From positions 69,563 through 133,562 of the forward strand of contig RHPI01001442.1 in assembly GCA_009103225.1 (NCBI GenBank): a stretch of 64,000 nucleotides of DNA. The letters are read 5' to 3'. The notes beneath the pieces were generated by a model. That model did no database searches. It was given only the letters and a program-made list of their open reading frames with translations, and had not been told where the DNA came from. The position numbers and the translations under genes were made by a program. This DNA is from Chlorokybus atmophyticus. Lineage: Eukaryota > Streptophyta > Chlorokybophyceae > Chlorokybales > Chlorokybaceae. Below, piece by piece: positions 12,923 through 24,463 of the stretch (the stretch's first letter is position 1; every line of letters begins with the position of its first letter).

Positions 12923-13221
12923 GCTACGCTCGATGCCGGACATGAGGAAGGGTGGCGTGTTCTTCTTGAGCAATTCCAACAAGAAGAGCTGCGATTCCTC
13001 CGCCAATTTGAGCAGCAACTGCAGGAGAGTCAGCGCCGCATACAGTTGCAGCTTCACAGCATGTCCCCATTCATCACGCATCCCGCACAGTTGGGCAACA
13101 GTACCTAGATTTGGTCAGCTGCTCCAGTGACGTGCTCAACAACTTGTTGGAGAGGGATAAAGAGCTTCTGCGTAACCTCATTGCGAAGACTGCAGCGGGA
13201 ATCTCTGCTACCACGGACTAG
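12923..13221 (+). CDS. C-terminal exons of an unrecognised coiled-coil protein
   Basis: Two exons can be supported. The upstream one follows an acceptor at about 12922 and runs to 13026. An intron of about 71 bases (GTCAGC...CGCACAG) follows, then an exon to the TAG at 13219-13221. Joined, it reads as a glutamine- and leucine-rich helix (EQFQQEELRFLRQFEQQLQE then IGQQYLDL) followed by VLNNLLERDKELLRNLIAKT and a short tail. The pattern suggests a coiled coil. Upstream exons between 12340 and 12840 are likely but I could not join them: the best candidate (LTGHIKSLASSDLDTGSQQW) runs into an in-frame TAA. No family is recognised. Confidence 0.4.
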
Positions 13222-15872
13222 TCTCTAAATATGGTATCCACCGCTGCTTGAATCTGCTGCTGCGAATGCTTGACCAGACTACTTGAAGAGTAATACACGA
13301 CCCGACACCAGCTCCGCAGTCAAGGGGTTGTTCAATGCGTGCAGTGTGTGCGCGCGTGCGCATGCGCATGCGTGTGTGCCAGCAGGCACTGCAGCAGCTG
13401 CTGTGCGACTACGTAGTCCATATGTTGTCTGCAGTTGCACCCGTAGCTGCTCTAGTAGCTGGTGTTGTGGTTGCACACCGACGGACACAACAGCCCATGT
13501 GGGCAGGTAATGACAAATGTGTGCATGTACATGCATGTCTAACGGGAAAGGCTAGCAGGTGTAGCTTAGTGTAGTAGATTGGCCCATGGTGACAACGGTG
13601 AGATGTATATCTGTGTGCATGCAAAGCTTGAGTGATGTGCATCTTGCATGCGTCTGCCCAACAGCACGTCACATGTCCTGTACACAGTGCCTGCAATAGC
13701 ATCGCTAGTATGGCGTTTGACATGTGATGCCGTGCCATGCCATGGCAAGCTGTCTGTTCACATGTGTACCTAATGTGCACAAGTGGATTGGCATAACAAG
13801 ACTTCGAGTGCGGTGTTCAGCACCTAGTCGTAGTTAAGCTATGAGTACAAGCTGAAGTCTCATCACGCCAACTCTATGCCATACTCATCCTTCTGTCAGC
13901 TGCCAAGCGTGTATGCGGTTGCTTGCAAAGCGGTTATTGCCAACAGAAGTGTGGGTGCACCGCCACTAGCATATGTAGCATACAATCTTTGTACACCTTG
14001 CCAGCAACCCATGCATTGCCAAGGACATTCAACTGTGCGTGATCATTTTGCGTGTTGACTTGTTGCCCATGATCAAACAGCTTGCACACCTGCAATCAAT
14101 AGAAGTGAGAGGCACGCATACATCTCTCCTGCTCTGCATGCGTGACTGTGCTTGTGTGAAACCCTAGCGCTTCATTGCTTGTTCCATTGCTTGCTTCTGT
14201 GTGTTGAGTGCGCTTATGCGTCAGAATCATTGGATACCTCATACATAAGTGTGTGGGCGGGCGCGCGCACGCGCGCAAAATTTGCTATGCAGCGTGTTCA
14301 CTTGTGTGTACGCGCTCGCGCTGTTGCCCTTGATGAGTGTTGCGCACATAGCTATAGCGACTGTGGCCAATGTATGCCCAATACTCGCAGGCGAGGTTGA
14401 TCTTGCATCTGCGGCAGCAGGTGCGGCATTCAATATGCAGTTAATCCACTGGCTGCAAATCAACGGGCGAGTCCTCCACATCCCGTGAACAGCGGCCTTA
14501 AGCAGAAGGACTTGCCCACCCTGGTGCCGTTGAGTGGCTTTTGCACAAGCAGCAATATCGTTTGTCACAGCAAATGCAGGCGCTTATGCACATGTCCACA
14601 CATGCGCGTGCACGCGCATGCAGCATCCACAGCCGCCGTTGCGGTAGTGTACCTGTTTGTCGACTGTTCGAGCCATGGTCGCAGATGCAGCTATAGCCGC
14701 CAGTCAATGGCCTGCAGCGGCCATGCAGGCCGCATGGGCTTGCAGGTTGTGCACACAGACGATTCGGAAGAACCAAGTGCCATGGACTTGCATGTTTGCT
14801 GGCTTGTTGCACCCCCTCTACGTTACTCTTTAAAACAAATCACCACGTTCGCACCATCACAATTAGGTGACAGCGGTGAAGGCCGAAGCGGCGGCGGCGG
14901 CGGCTGAGGGAGTAGAAGGACATGAACGCGTCAAATACAGCTGCATCAGCAAACATGCCGACTCTTACAATACGACCAACATTGGCTCGTCACACGCCGT
15001 ATGGGTAGGGCATGACACAGCACTTCACATACCCTATACACGGCCCTGCTCTGTACCACTCACCCTACCACGCGCACTTCTGCCCCACCCTGTTGATCCA
15101 TCATGCATGCACACACAGCAGCTACCTGCCACACAGTCGTCGCAATGCACAATCAATGTGGACGGGAGCTGCACAACCAGATCACACCTTGTGTGCAACA
15201 CACCTCATTACACACTCACTTCAACTCTACATACACGACCACCGAGCTATGCCCCGCACTTACGGGTTGCTGACCTTCTACCCCTACCCCTACCTCTACG
15301 GGCCCCCTGTCAGTCATGTATGCATGCAATGCAGTTTGTACCTGCACATGTGCCGTGTGTGGACGTTCAGTGCCAATCCAACCCTTCACATTGGCGAAGG
15401 CGGCCAGCTGACTCCCCCCACTGCCACTCTCCACCCCAACCACCACCCACCGCCGTCACTGCTGTGCTACTTAGCAGTGCTGCACTTCAGGATCTCGTCA
15501 GCTACTATGCACAAACATCTCGCCCCATACGCGGTGTACACAAGTGCAGAGGGGATGCGCACATCCATGTGTGTTTCTACATGAGCGTGCATGGTTGTTG
15601 TGCTTGCGAGCAGGAGCAGATGGTTTTGGTAAATACAGTCCCTGCAAGATACTGGTCTTTGCACACAAGTCGCAGATTCACCAAAGACAATATGGGCATC
15701 ACATGACACGCAAAGGTGCAGTCTATAGACGGTCTTTGCCAACACTCCCTGACTAACCTATGACACCAATTGCAACATGCCGCAACCAGCTACTTGCTTC
15801 TGGGGTGGCCCAGCACAAGCAGTGGACGCACTTCTATGCTCCGTGATCTACCTTGCACACACCGAACAATAC
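13222..15872. other. no gene resolved
   Basis: Many short frames and TG/CG-rich stretches (for example 13340-13380 and 14255-14280). A plus-strand frame at 14868 (VTAVKAEAAAAAAEGVEGHE) follows an AG acceptor but cannot be linked to other exons. Nothing here is supportable as a gene. Confidence 0.35.
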
Positions 15873-18800
15873 TCAAAATGGCCTCCGCTTTCTTGCCTTG
15901 AGTTGCCGCAAGTTCCATGAGTTTCGGTAAGCCTCCTTGAAGCCATAATGCGGTTTGCGCTCAAACCATGTGTCCCCGGGCTCTGTGGTATCCCAGTAAT
16001 CACCGGTTGTGCTGTGACCATACTTCTGGATCTGCCAACATACACAAACGCATGTCTTTATGTCACGTTGTCTTGCCATCACGACATCACCAGCACAAGG
16101 ACAACCAGACAAGCAGCAACAAAGTCTTGAGCTGAAACTGACAGCATAGTATACAGTTAGCGTACCATGCCATTGCCAAAATGGTTTTCACCCCATGTTC
16201 TCGAGTACTGCTCCGAGCCCTCTTCCTTGCTCCAGTTCTCACCAGACTTGCGACCCTCACCACCCCAGCCATACTTCTCCTCCCACTTGTCGCCCCATTC
16301 TCTACGCTTGCCTGCTAACACATGAAACTTCAGTGCCAGAGCATAAGCACCTCCAAGTGGTGACAAAGCCAAACAGGGTATTCGTCGACTGCATAGCATC
16401 GCACTGACTCGTCATGTTCCATCAGACCAACTTCACAACTGGCACTGAACCGCTTGCCTGTGTAGGGATCAATTTCTTCAGCCCACCGGTCTGTCCACTT
16501 GGTTGCAGCTCCCTTGCCATCCCATTCCTCACCCCAACGCTCATGATGCACATGACCTGGATTCTTCGACCACTTGTCAGCAGTCTTCGACGTCCAGCCG
16601 CGTGCATCATATGCTTCCCACCTGCAGCATACCATGGTCAGTGAACACACATGCTGCACGCACATACTACCTGCACTGAAAGCAACATTGTCAACCAGTG
16701 CAAATGCCATGTTTTCTACTTGGTGCATGCCAGACGTACCACTTCTCCTCCCACTCTTCTCCTTGCCCAGTCTGGGCCCACTTGTGGGCGCTCTTTTCAA
16801 TTCTTGTGAGACCAGTGTCCGAATCCTGGCATACACACAGTCAGCCCCATTTTTGTCAAAATGACCTTTCATTCAGGGCTCCTTCTTGCCAGCATGCGTG
16901 CATGCATGCGTATCCACTTGCGTGCTTGTGTGTACTTCAATCAGTCCTGCATGTGCGGCACATGCGCGCGCGTGACATGTGTGACTGTGTGTGGGCGTGC
17001 AGACATTGGCAAATGCAGCCAGATGCACATCTGCTCACACGTGCGCGCGAGCGTACGTGTGAGCAGATGTGTGCAAACGCTGGTGATTGTATGCAAACGC
17101 CATGCGCGAGCAAGAGAGGGAGAGAGGGAGGCAGCGCGCGAGCGAGAGCGACAGTGAGCGGGAGAAAGAGGGAGAGAGGGGAGAGGGGGAGATGGCTGGG
17201 GTGATGATGTAGCTGGACAAACAACTTACCTGCGTCAATGCTTCCTTCCATGTCTCAGTCCAAGACCCCCCATTTTCATCTGCGCCAGACTTGCGCGCTC
17301 CAAGCTCGCGATAGCCAAGCCAATCGGACTTCTCCCACCAGGTCTCTTCCCACTCGATACCAGCTGCTGTTACACCTCGCAGCAGCGTCCACTTCACCCG
17401 CAGCCCGTTCTCACCTACAACAAAGAGTCACACACATGAGAGCATTGCGCAATTGGTGATTCAGATCGCCTAGAAGAATTGCATATTCAAGCTGAGGCAA
17501 AGCAGCTGCAAACATTCCCTGTGAAAGATGCAAACTCTTGCTATTACGCACCGAAGTCTTCGCCACTGGCACGCCACCATTGTGTACCATCTTCAGCGAT
17601 GCCAGATGCCTCTCCTAGTCCCAGATCTTCACCCCAATGATCTCCATGTGCAGTACGCACCTGCAGGCACCGAGTATGTCACCGAATGGTAAGTAGACCC
17701 CTTTTTCCAGGCTCAAGCACCCATATTCAACCAACTGCTGTACTTACCTCTGCAACCTGCTCAGCACCCTCGCTTTGCACGGGTGGTCGGTATGCAGTGG
17801 TCATTTCCATCACGGACTGCAATGGTGGAAGGTCTGCACTCAGCACAGCCATGCGCTCTACCTCACTCTGCAATGGTGGAAGCGCAGACCTACACAACAT
17901 TGGCTATGGTCAGTATATAACAATGGCCAGCCAAGCTCTAACAAACATAGCAAGCTATGTCAACAAGCACTGGCACCTTTGCAACACACTCTGCAAAGTA
18001 GTCGGGCGCTCTGGCTCAGCATAGATGGTCGAACTCTTCCCCTTTGCCTCAGCTCTCTGCCAACAGTCTCACAGTCAGACAGACCGGGAATAGCATAGCA
18101 TCAGCAAATAGGATGCTAGGCTCGTTAGCCAATGGCGGGCATCAGCTTCTGACAGTAACAGGTCTGTTACGACAGCTGCAGACAAGCATGTCACAAACCT
18201 GCAACTGTGGTGTAGGACTCCAGGGCGTTGGGTCCTGGTTAAACACACTGCTGGAGAAGCGCGCATGCTCAGCACCCCAGCGAAGGTTGGCATCCATTGA
18301 TCCACCCTTGCGCTGGGTTGGCGACGGTCTCCTGGTGCCAGTGCCTGTTGACTGCCGACTTGTCCCAGTCAACTGGTCATAGTCGTCCACACTTGCACCT
18401 GCGGGTGCCTGCCTTTGCGCAGCAATGGTCTGGTTGTTTTGTACAACCTCTGTGCCAGCAGATGCTGGTCTCATTGATCCATTGATTTGTGACTGCCTCC
18501 TTGTGCCAGAGGATTGATCACCAATACTGCCGCCAGCTGGTGGTCTTGTGCCGCCAGTAACTGTTGACTGCGTCCTCGTGCCAGTGAATTGGTCCTTATC
18601 ACCAGTTGGGCCAGCTGGTGGTCTTGTTCTGCCTGTTGACTGCCCCTTTGTCTCAGTGGATTGGTCATTGTCAACACCACTTGGACCCGTTGGTGGTCTC
18701 ATGCTGCCAGTGTTTTGCGCCTCCCTCCTTGTGCCATTGGATTGGGCATTGTCAACAACGCTTGCGCCAGCTGGTGACCCCGTTGTGCCAGTGCCATTCG

Positions 18801-19422
18801 ACTGCCTTCTTTTGCCAGCTGACTTGTCATTATCAACAGTACTTGCACCAGCGCGTTCCGCCCGAAGAAGCTGCCGCAAAACTGATCGCGTCATGTCCTT
18901 CTCCTCCTCATAGCGTTCAATTTTTCCATCTTCCCCGATAGGACTGCCCAGTGGTTTTTGCAGCAAGTCATTTGCGTCCCGAAGCACAGACTGTGTATGC
19001 ACTCGTACATAAGTGTTGATAGCATGCTACAAAACGCAATGCATGCAGCCAATGCAGGGAGGGCAGGGCAAGAGATAGCTCAACCTCAACGAGTACTGCC
19101 ACCAAACAATGAGTGTGCAATGCGTGCTGGTGCAGTGACAGAACCCCGCAGTACAGAGCAGTGCACAATAGTGAAGCTTACTGTCTCGTTTCCGTAGAGC
19201 GGACGCATTGCCAAAAGCAATGTGCGATGCACACTGTTTGCTATGCTTCAACATGCTGGTGCAGTGGAGTTATCCGGCACAAAAGAGTTGCGCAGGAGCT
19301 TACCTGTGCTCGCTCAAGTAAAGCCTGTGCTGTGGACTCTGATTCGGGGCCGCTTTCTGGCCTGTCTTTACCAATACCTTCTAAGAAAGCATTAAAGCTT
19401 GGCCGGTCTGATACGTCCACAC
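15873..19422 (-). CDS. ESV1: ESV1/LESV-like starch-binding protein (tryptophan-rich domain), N-terminus not found
   Basis: ESV1 and LESV are plastid proteins that bind starch glucans and control starch granule order and turnover. Exons (minus): 19422-19304, 18990-18199, 18056-17977, 17889-17748, 17660-17552, 17414-17230, 16825-16740, 16621-16451, 16301-16166 and 16031-15873 (TGA); every phase agrees. The conserved N-terminal block reads LLQKPLGSPIGEDGKIERYE then EEKDMTRSVLRQLLRAE. The Trp-rich domain carries WEETWWEKSDWLGYRELG, WEAYDARGWTSKTADKWSK, WTDRWAEEIDPYTGK and WGDKWEEKYGW, ending in KYGHSTTGDYWDTTEPGDTW. The order matches plant ESV1. About 190 residues of tandem repeat are inserted between the two conserved parts. 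The transit-peptide exon(s) upstream of 19422 (previous exon must end in phase 1) were not identified. ESV1 versus LESV cannot be decided. Confidence 0.9.
17026..17071. repeat. intronic hairpin, 17-bp perfect stem
   Basis: Arms CACATCTGCTCACACGT (17026-17042) and ACGTGTGAGCAGATGTG (17055-17071) are exact reverse complements around a 12-base CG-rich loop. It lies in the ESV1-like intron between exons 17414-17230 and 16825-16740. Confidence 0.85.
18300..18870 (-). repeat. degenerate coding tandem repeat inside the ESV1-like gene
   Basis: About seven units of 20-27 residues in exon 18990-18199. Each roughly follows: S-x-VDN-x-QS-x-GT-x-RQS-x-TG-x-x-RPPAG. Recognisable cores are VVDNAQSNGTRREAQNTGS, GVDNDQSTETKGQSTGRTR, DKDQFTGTRTQSTVTGGTR and VDDYDQLTGTSRQSTGTGT. 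It is hydrophilic and probably disordered. Confidence 0.8.
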
Positions 19423-20979
19423 CTGCACACAACCGTCGGATGAACAGGCTGTAACAGAGCATGCCAAGAGTACATTTTGTTTGATAGCAATTCCCTCATA
19501 CATTGCAAGCTTGAATATCAAGGTATGCATATCCATTACCGCGCAAACAACCTTGCCATGCTGCATTGAGCATAAGGCTGTACTATGACCAAAGTGTAAC
19601 CAAGTTGCACTCGCAGGCACGCACAGCTTGGCAGTAAACTGCAGCGCATGGCCATTGGTCAAGGCAATGCAACCACACATACCAGGTTTGTCACCATCGC
19701 CCGCAGCCTGGCAAATGGTGCTTGTCCGCTTCGCACCATGTTTGATGCGAGTTAAGCTCTTGGAGTGTGAGGACTGCTGATGCCGCCGACCAGGGGGACC
19801 TATGCTGCTGCTGCCTTGTATTTTGTGTATGTCAAGCAGTGCGCAAGTGCATGGCCTGGTAAGCGTGGACTCCATGACTCCAGTCGTTTAGGTCATCAGT
19901 TGTTAACAAGAGCACGCAAGCCACCTTCCAAAAGAGTAGCCGTTCTGTGATAGCTGCATGGTGCCACAGAGTTAGAAACTGACACAAGGTATCGACCATG
20001 TACATGTGCCTGAACTCCGGTACATATCCAACAGCAGGACAAGGCAGACCGCCTGTGCCGCACACGCGGTCTACGTGCAAGATGTTCCAAGCTTCTTACG
20101 CAAGCTGCATTGACAAGCAGGAAATGCACGCCACAATGGCTATACACATTTAAACCGCAGCTTAAGCTGCAGCTCCGTAGCAATGTGCGATGAGGAACAG
20201 GCCATGGGTTTACGTGTTACGTGAAGACATTTGCAAATACATAACTGCATGCATTGTTTTCCTAGACGACAACAGCAAACACGTAAAACCAGGATTGAGA
20301 CGGGCAGGCATGCGGGGTCCACACGTTGCACCGTGCTTAGCACCGAAGGCAACCACACCGCACTCGTCTTGCCGCTCACCTCAACCTCTCATGGGCTCCG
20401 GTACTTCTTGGTGTAACCAATGCGCAGCAAGCAACTACCCCACGATCCTGAGCGGCAACAACCACCGCGCCGACGTCGCCAACGCCGCCAACCGAGCCGC
20501 CTACGTGGCTGCCCACGTCCCCGCCAGCTTGGCTGGAGTCAGCACTGCACTATCTTCTGATCAATTATGCTGAGCAGATGTGAGATCGTGCGAAATGAAG
20601 GATTACGGTGGATTACGGTTTGGCGAATCCAGTCCGCAACTCGAACTGGGCTTCAGATACGTGTGTTGTTTAGGCGCTCAGCAATTTATGCAGTATCGCG
20701 TTACAATGTTAACGAGTACAGTATACGCGTGTTCACTGAACACGAGTTCTCGCTGAGTTCAGCGAACGTATATATGTGCAGACTTCCGTGAGGTTTGCAA
20801 GCAGAGTGCGGTGCAGGCGGCGGTGGTGGCGGCGGAGTCGCTGTGTTAATCGGTGACGGGGTGTTTCTAGCTCCCCCCCCCACCCCACACCCTCCCATAG
20901 CTCCCTCCTGTAACTGACAAATGCAAGTACAGTAATTCAAGGCAAGTGGTGCACTGCTTCAGGGGGCTGGTTGTAACTC
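19423..20979. other. no gene resolved; missing ESV1-like N-terminus may lie here
   Basis: A long minus-strand frame (19875-19381) is open for 164 codons but overlaps the last ESV1-like exon in another frame. Around 20440-20530 the plus strand is GCC-rich and reads as an alanine-rich stretch. Neither can be assigned. The transit-peptide exon of the ESV1-like gene is expected somewhere here. Confidence 0.35.
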
Positions 20980-22131
20980 ATGCAGCTCACAGAGCTGCTG
21001 GCGCTGCTGAGCCGGTGCGAGGCGGACAGGCAGTTTATGTTCAGGCTTGAAGAAGAGGTTGCATTGTACGTGCGACGCAGTGTTGACAGCCAGGTGACGA
21101 AGCGTGAGCTTTCTTTTTTCTTATGCAGTCAGTGTGCTGTGCCAAGCTCAATCATTCCCACCCACAGGTGTTGGTCTTCCCCTTGCTCAACAGCTACTTG
21201 AGGCTGATGGTGCATGCAACAGCGCAGCGCTTCAGCATGAGCAGCACTTCAGAGCCCGCTTTTGACCACAATGTGAGTGTGTTGTGTCTCTGGCTGATTG
21301 TCGCACACACAATAAGTTGACGGCCACTGCACGCACCGACTGCACGTTATATGTCAAGCACATACATTTAACTGGGCTTCTTGCATTGGCAGGGCTTGAA
21401 GAGCGTGTTGTGTCGCAAGAAGCCCGGAACACGCTGTCCAGCTCTGTTGTATGCTGACTTGATACCCAACACGACTTTGAACACTCTTTATGACAATACC
21501 ATTGCTACATCTTCACCAGTGCAGGCACACTGTGAATACCTTTCTGCTCATGAGACTGCATGGCCGTTGCGGTACAGCTACTGTGGAGATGAAAGGGACT
21601 CAAGCCAGCTGCGCGCGAGGCCATGCGAGTACAATGCAACATGTGAACACATCAGAGAGATTTGCGTCATGCGCTCAGGAGGGGATGATGACGATGTTGA
21701 TAAGAAGGATGCGTGCGAGTGGCTTGCGGCTTGCCTGCCGGGTGCACCGTCTGTGCGGCAAGTGAACGCCAATATATATATGGCTGTGTTTCCGTCCATC
21801 ACTCTTGCATCTGCTGCTGACGGGGTGCAGGCTGTGGAAGGGCCACATGGGGCATCCTTCGCGTGCAGCATGCGCAGGATGCAGGTGAGACTGGTAGAGG
21901 TGTGTTGGTGTACACATCAGGTGTGCTTGCACGTACGTGCGTGCATGCCTGTTTGTCTGCGCGCGCGCACATGTATGGTACTCGGTGTATACTTGTTGTG
22001 TGCAACAGGATGCAAGCTCTGACACTCTGGAGGCGTGCGGGCTACCGCCTCCCAGGCGCAGGCGGCACATGGATACTGCTGCTATGGGTCGCATGCTGCG
22101 GCACGCGCTACCAAAGTCGACTACAACTTAG
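20980..22131 (+). CDS. R3H-domain nucleic-acid-binding protein
   Basis: Four exons: 20980-21093, 21168-21272, 21393-21884 and 22009-22131 (TAG), 277 residues. The first exon gives RCEADRQFMFRLEEEVALYV and the second gives VLVFPLLNSYLRLMVHATAQ then RFSMSST. This is the R3H fold with its conserved Arg-x3-His (RLMVH), followed by KSVLCRKKPG, the usual basic strand. R3H domains bind single-stranded nucleic acid. The rest is acidic or Cys-containing (GGDDDDVDKKD, CEYNATCEHIREIC) with no second domain recognised. It ends in a basic RRRRHMDTAAMGRMLRHALP tail. The ATG at 20980 is the only start I can support, but an upstream exon is possible because a potential acceptor AG overlaps it. A further small intron inside the long third exon cannot be excluded. 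Confidence 0.78.
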
Positions 22132-24463
22132 TCAATAAGGGTCCTTGTTGCCCACTGCTCGCACGCATAGCACCAAGTGCGGCACACTGCACCATGCCTC
22201 CAACCACACATGTGCACATGCATGCACGTTCAGTTGCGTGCATCATGCATATTGACATCAAGCGCAGATGTGCTGGCAAGCGAAACATTGGAGCACGACA
22301 ACAAGCTGCAATCGTCTCGGTCCGACACTGTCGGTTACACATCCTTGCTGATGAGCCATCGGCATGCAATACTCAACATAGCGAGTCCAAGCTTTCATAC
22401 GGCGCAAATAAGCTCCATGTATTCAGGTATGGTGGTGATGCGTAGCTTTGGCTAAATATATTGACGAGAGACACAACTGCACATGGTGCAGCAATTGTTA
22501 TCATGGTTGCATCTTGTTCATTTTGACCTTACAAATGTTTCGTAGTGCCGCCACTCGTAATTCGTGTGTTGTCATCACATGCAAAGCTCAGTGGAAGTAG
22601 GAGCGGGATGAACCCTTACTTGGGTATGTGGAAAGGCCCCGTCGAACAACCGCTTCACATACGAATGAAGTGTATGACATGAAAGCTCATAACCGGTGGG
22701 CAAGCATCACATCATATCTGATTACCAATGTCCACTCCTACTCACGCTCTTAACCACTACACAACAACATCGAGTGTTAAGATATGCCAAAATATACACC
22801 CACACCATAAACCCACATCGCTGGATTCCATTAATGCTAGTGTATGCAACATATAATTCCTACAGCCAAGCTTGTCAATAGAAAATTCGCTCTATCTCAT
22901 AAATGTGTATTACAATATGTATTACAGTATGTATTACAAAAAAGTTTATATCTGCAATTGCAGATATGAACTTTCTTGTAATATATACTTTACGGACTAC
23001 GCCTTGTGCAAACTTCATACTACATTATGCAATGGATGTATGTTGCGAACCACCAATGTGAATCACACATGATTGAAACCATTCTGGAGTTCGGCGCATA
23101 AAGCTAACACTTATGATCTGCTCTGTATGCACTCAAAATTAATTAATAATAACACACAGGTTTTGGAGTTATATATGATTATAAAGTATATCAGCAACTG
23201 CGCGATGATTATTATGCAATCATATTTAATAATGTGAATGATAGTTAATTGCAAATCTAGCTAAAACATTTCAACTCAAGTAAGGTTGAACAATAAACGT
23301 CATTATCATTACAACATAAGGATAAAAGGACTCATGTATAAATTACGTATAAATGCATATAAATATCATGTCATGATATTCAGCTGCCATGGCATGGCAG
23401 ACGTTGTTACAACTCGTAGTTGTTATCCAGGGCCCGACAGCCTGCGATATTCACTTGCAAAACATGTGTGACGTATATTACCCATGCAATTACAAACAGA
23501 TGCTAACAACTTGATTTAATAGCCATCATGAAATCAGCCAAACTAGAAGTGAACGTCAACGTACCAACTCAATGACAAGCATGCAAAATCAAGTTATACA
23601 TAATAATGATATTGCTTCTCGTGATTTGATTGAAGATTATTATGTACCGGTAAGAAGACCATCACATGCGATATGCGATGTGCGGTTGGCGATGGGATAT
23701 GCGCTACCCGCCTGCCATTCATTGGCTGGGCGGCGACTACCAGCCTCAAGCCTTTGGATTTACATTGGGTAGATCTCGGCCGTCCAAAGCACATCCCAAG
23801 GTCACAATAACACGAATACATGACTCACGTGTTCAGTTTTATCAAGGGATGCCCTAAAAAGTGAAGGCATTGCTATTGAATCTGACATGACCTTTGGCCG
23901 TGCTGACAAATCCATTCCCAGGAAAGCGACAAGCATGTCCGCAGCGCAGCTGTGGACACTTCACAGAAAGCACAGAACACCTTAACCGTAAACATGTCAG
24001 TCGGACTTCCTTTGGGACGCCGCCGATAGAATACCGGACACTAAACCCTGTCCTTTCCGCTCGGGCACGGTCGTGGGTGCACTGGTGGCGGATCGGCGAA
24101 AGCAATCTACCATCCGGTTGTACCGGTCGCCTTAACGGCGCGTGAATTAAAGACTGCTCTGTAAGCTCGCCACCATTGTACGCACAACCGCGTTAGCCTG
24201 CCGCCGCCGCTGCCGCCGCCGACGTGAGCGCATACTTGTCATTGACAAGACGGTTCTGGAGCAGAAGAGAGAGCGATGGGGTGCCATTGACTAGCATGCT
24301 AGATTTGACCACTGGACAGTAAGCCCAAGGCTTGTGCTGGAGCTGACGCATGGTTCTGGCTGGTGGGTCAAGGCGGTGCTGGAGTGGTGGTTGGTGGGGT
24401 GGTGGGGGGAAGAGCGTGTGGTAGCATGGGGGCGGCGGAATTGCCGAGAACGGGGTTGTGAAA
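22132..24463. other. intergenic; AT-rich island 2 (about 22440-23880)
   Basis: No gene recognised. 22440-23880 is strongly AT-rich with runs of short palindromes. 23880-24160 returns to GC-balanced sequence with no family resemblance. 24190-24220 is a GCC-repeat stretch upstream of the beta-helix gene. Confidence 0.5.
22941..22974. repeat. 34-base palindrome with one mismatch
   Basis: Centre AATT at 22956-22959. The inner 20 bases (ATATCTGCAATTGCAGATAT) are a perfect palindrome; after one T/G pair the flanks AAAGTT/AACTTT also pair. It sits in AT-rich island 2. Confidence 0.8.

Noticed and set aside
16445-16460. GC-AG donor in the ESV1-like gene at CAG/GCAAGCG
   Set aside because: A GT donor six bases further (GCAAGCG/GTTCAG) with acceptor GCGTAG gives an equally good in-frame protein, so a GC donor is not required here.
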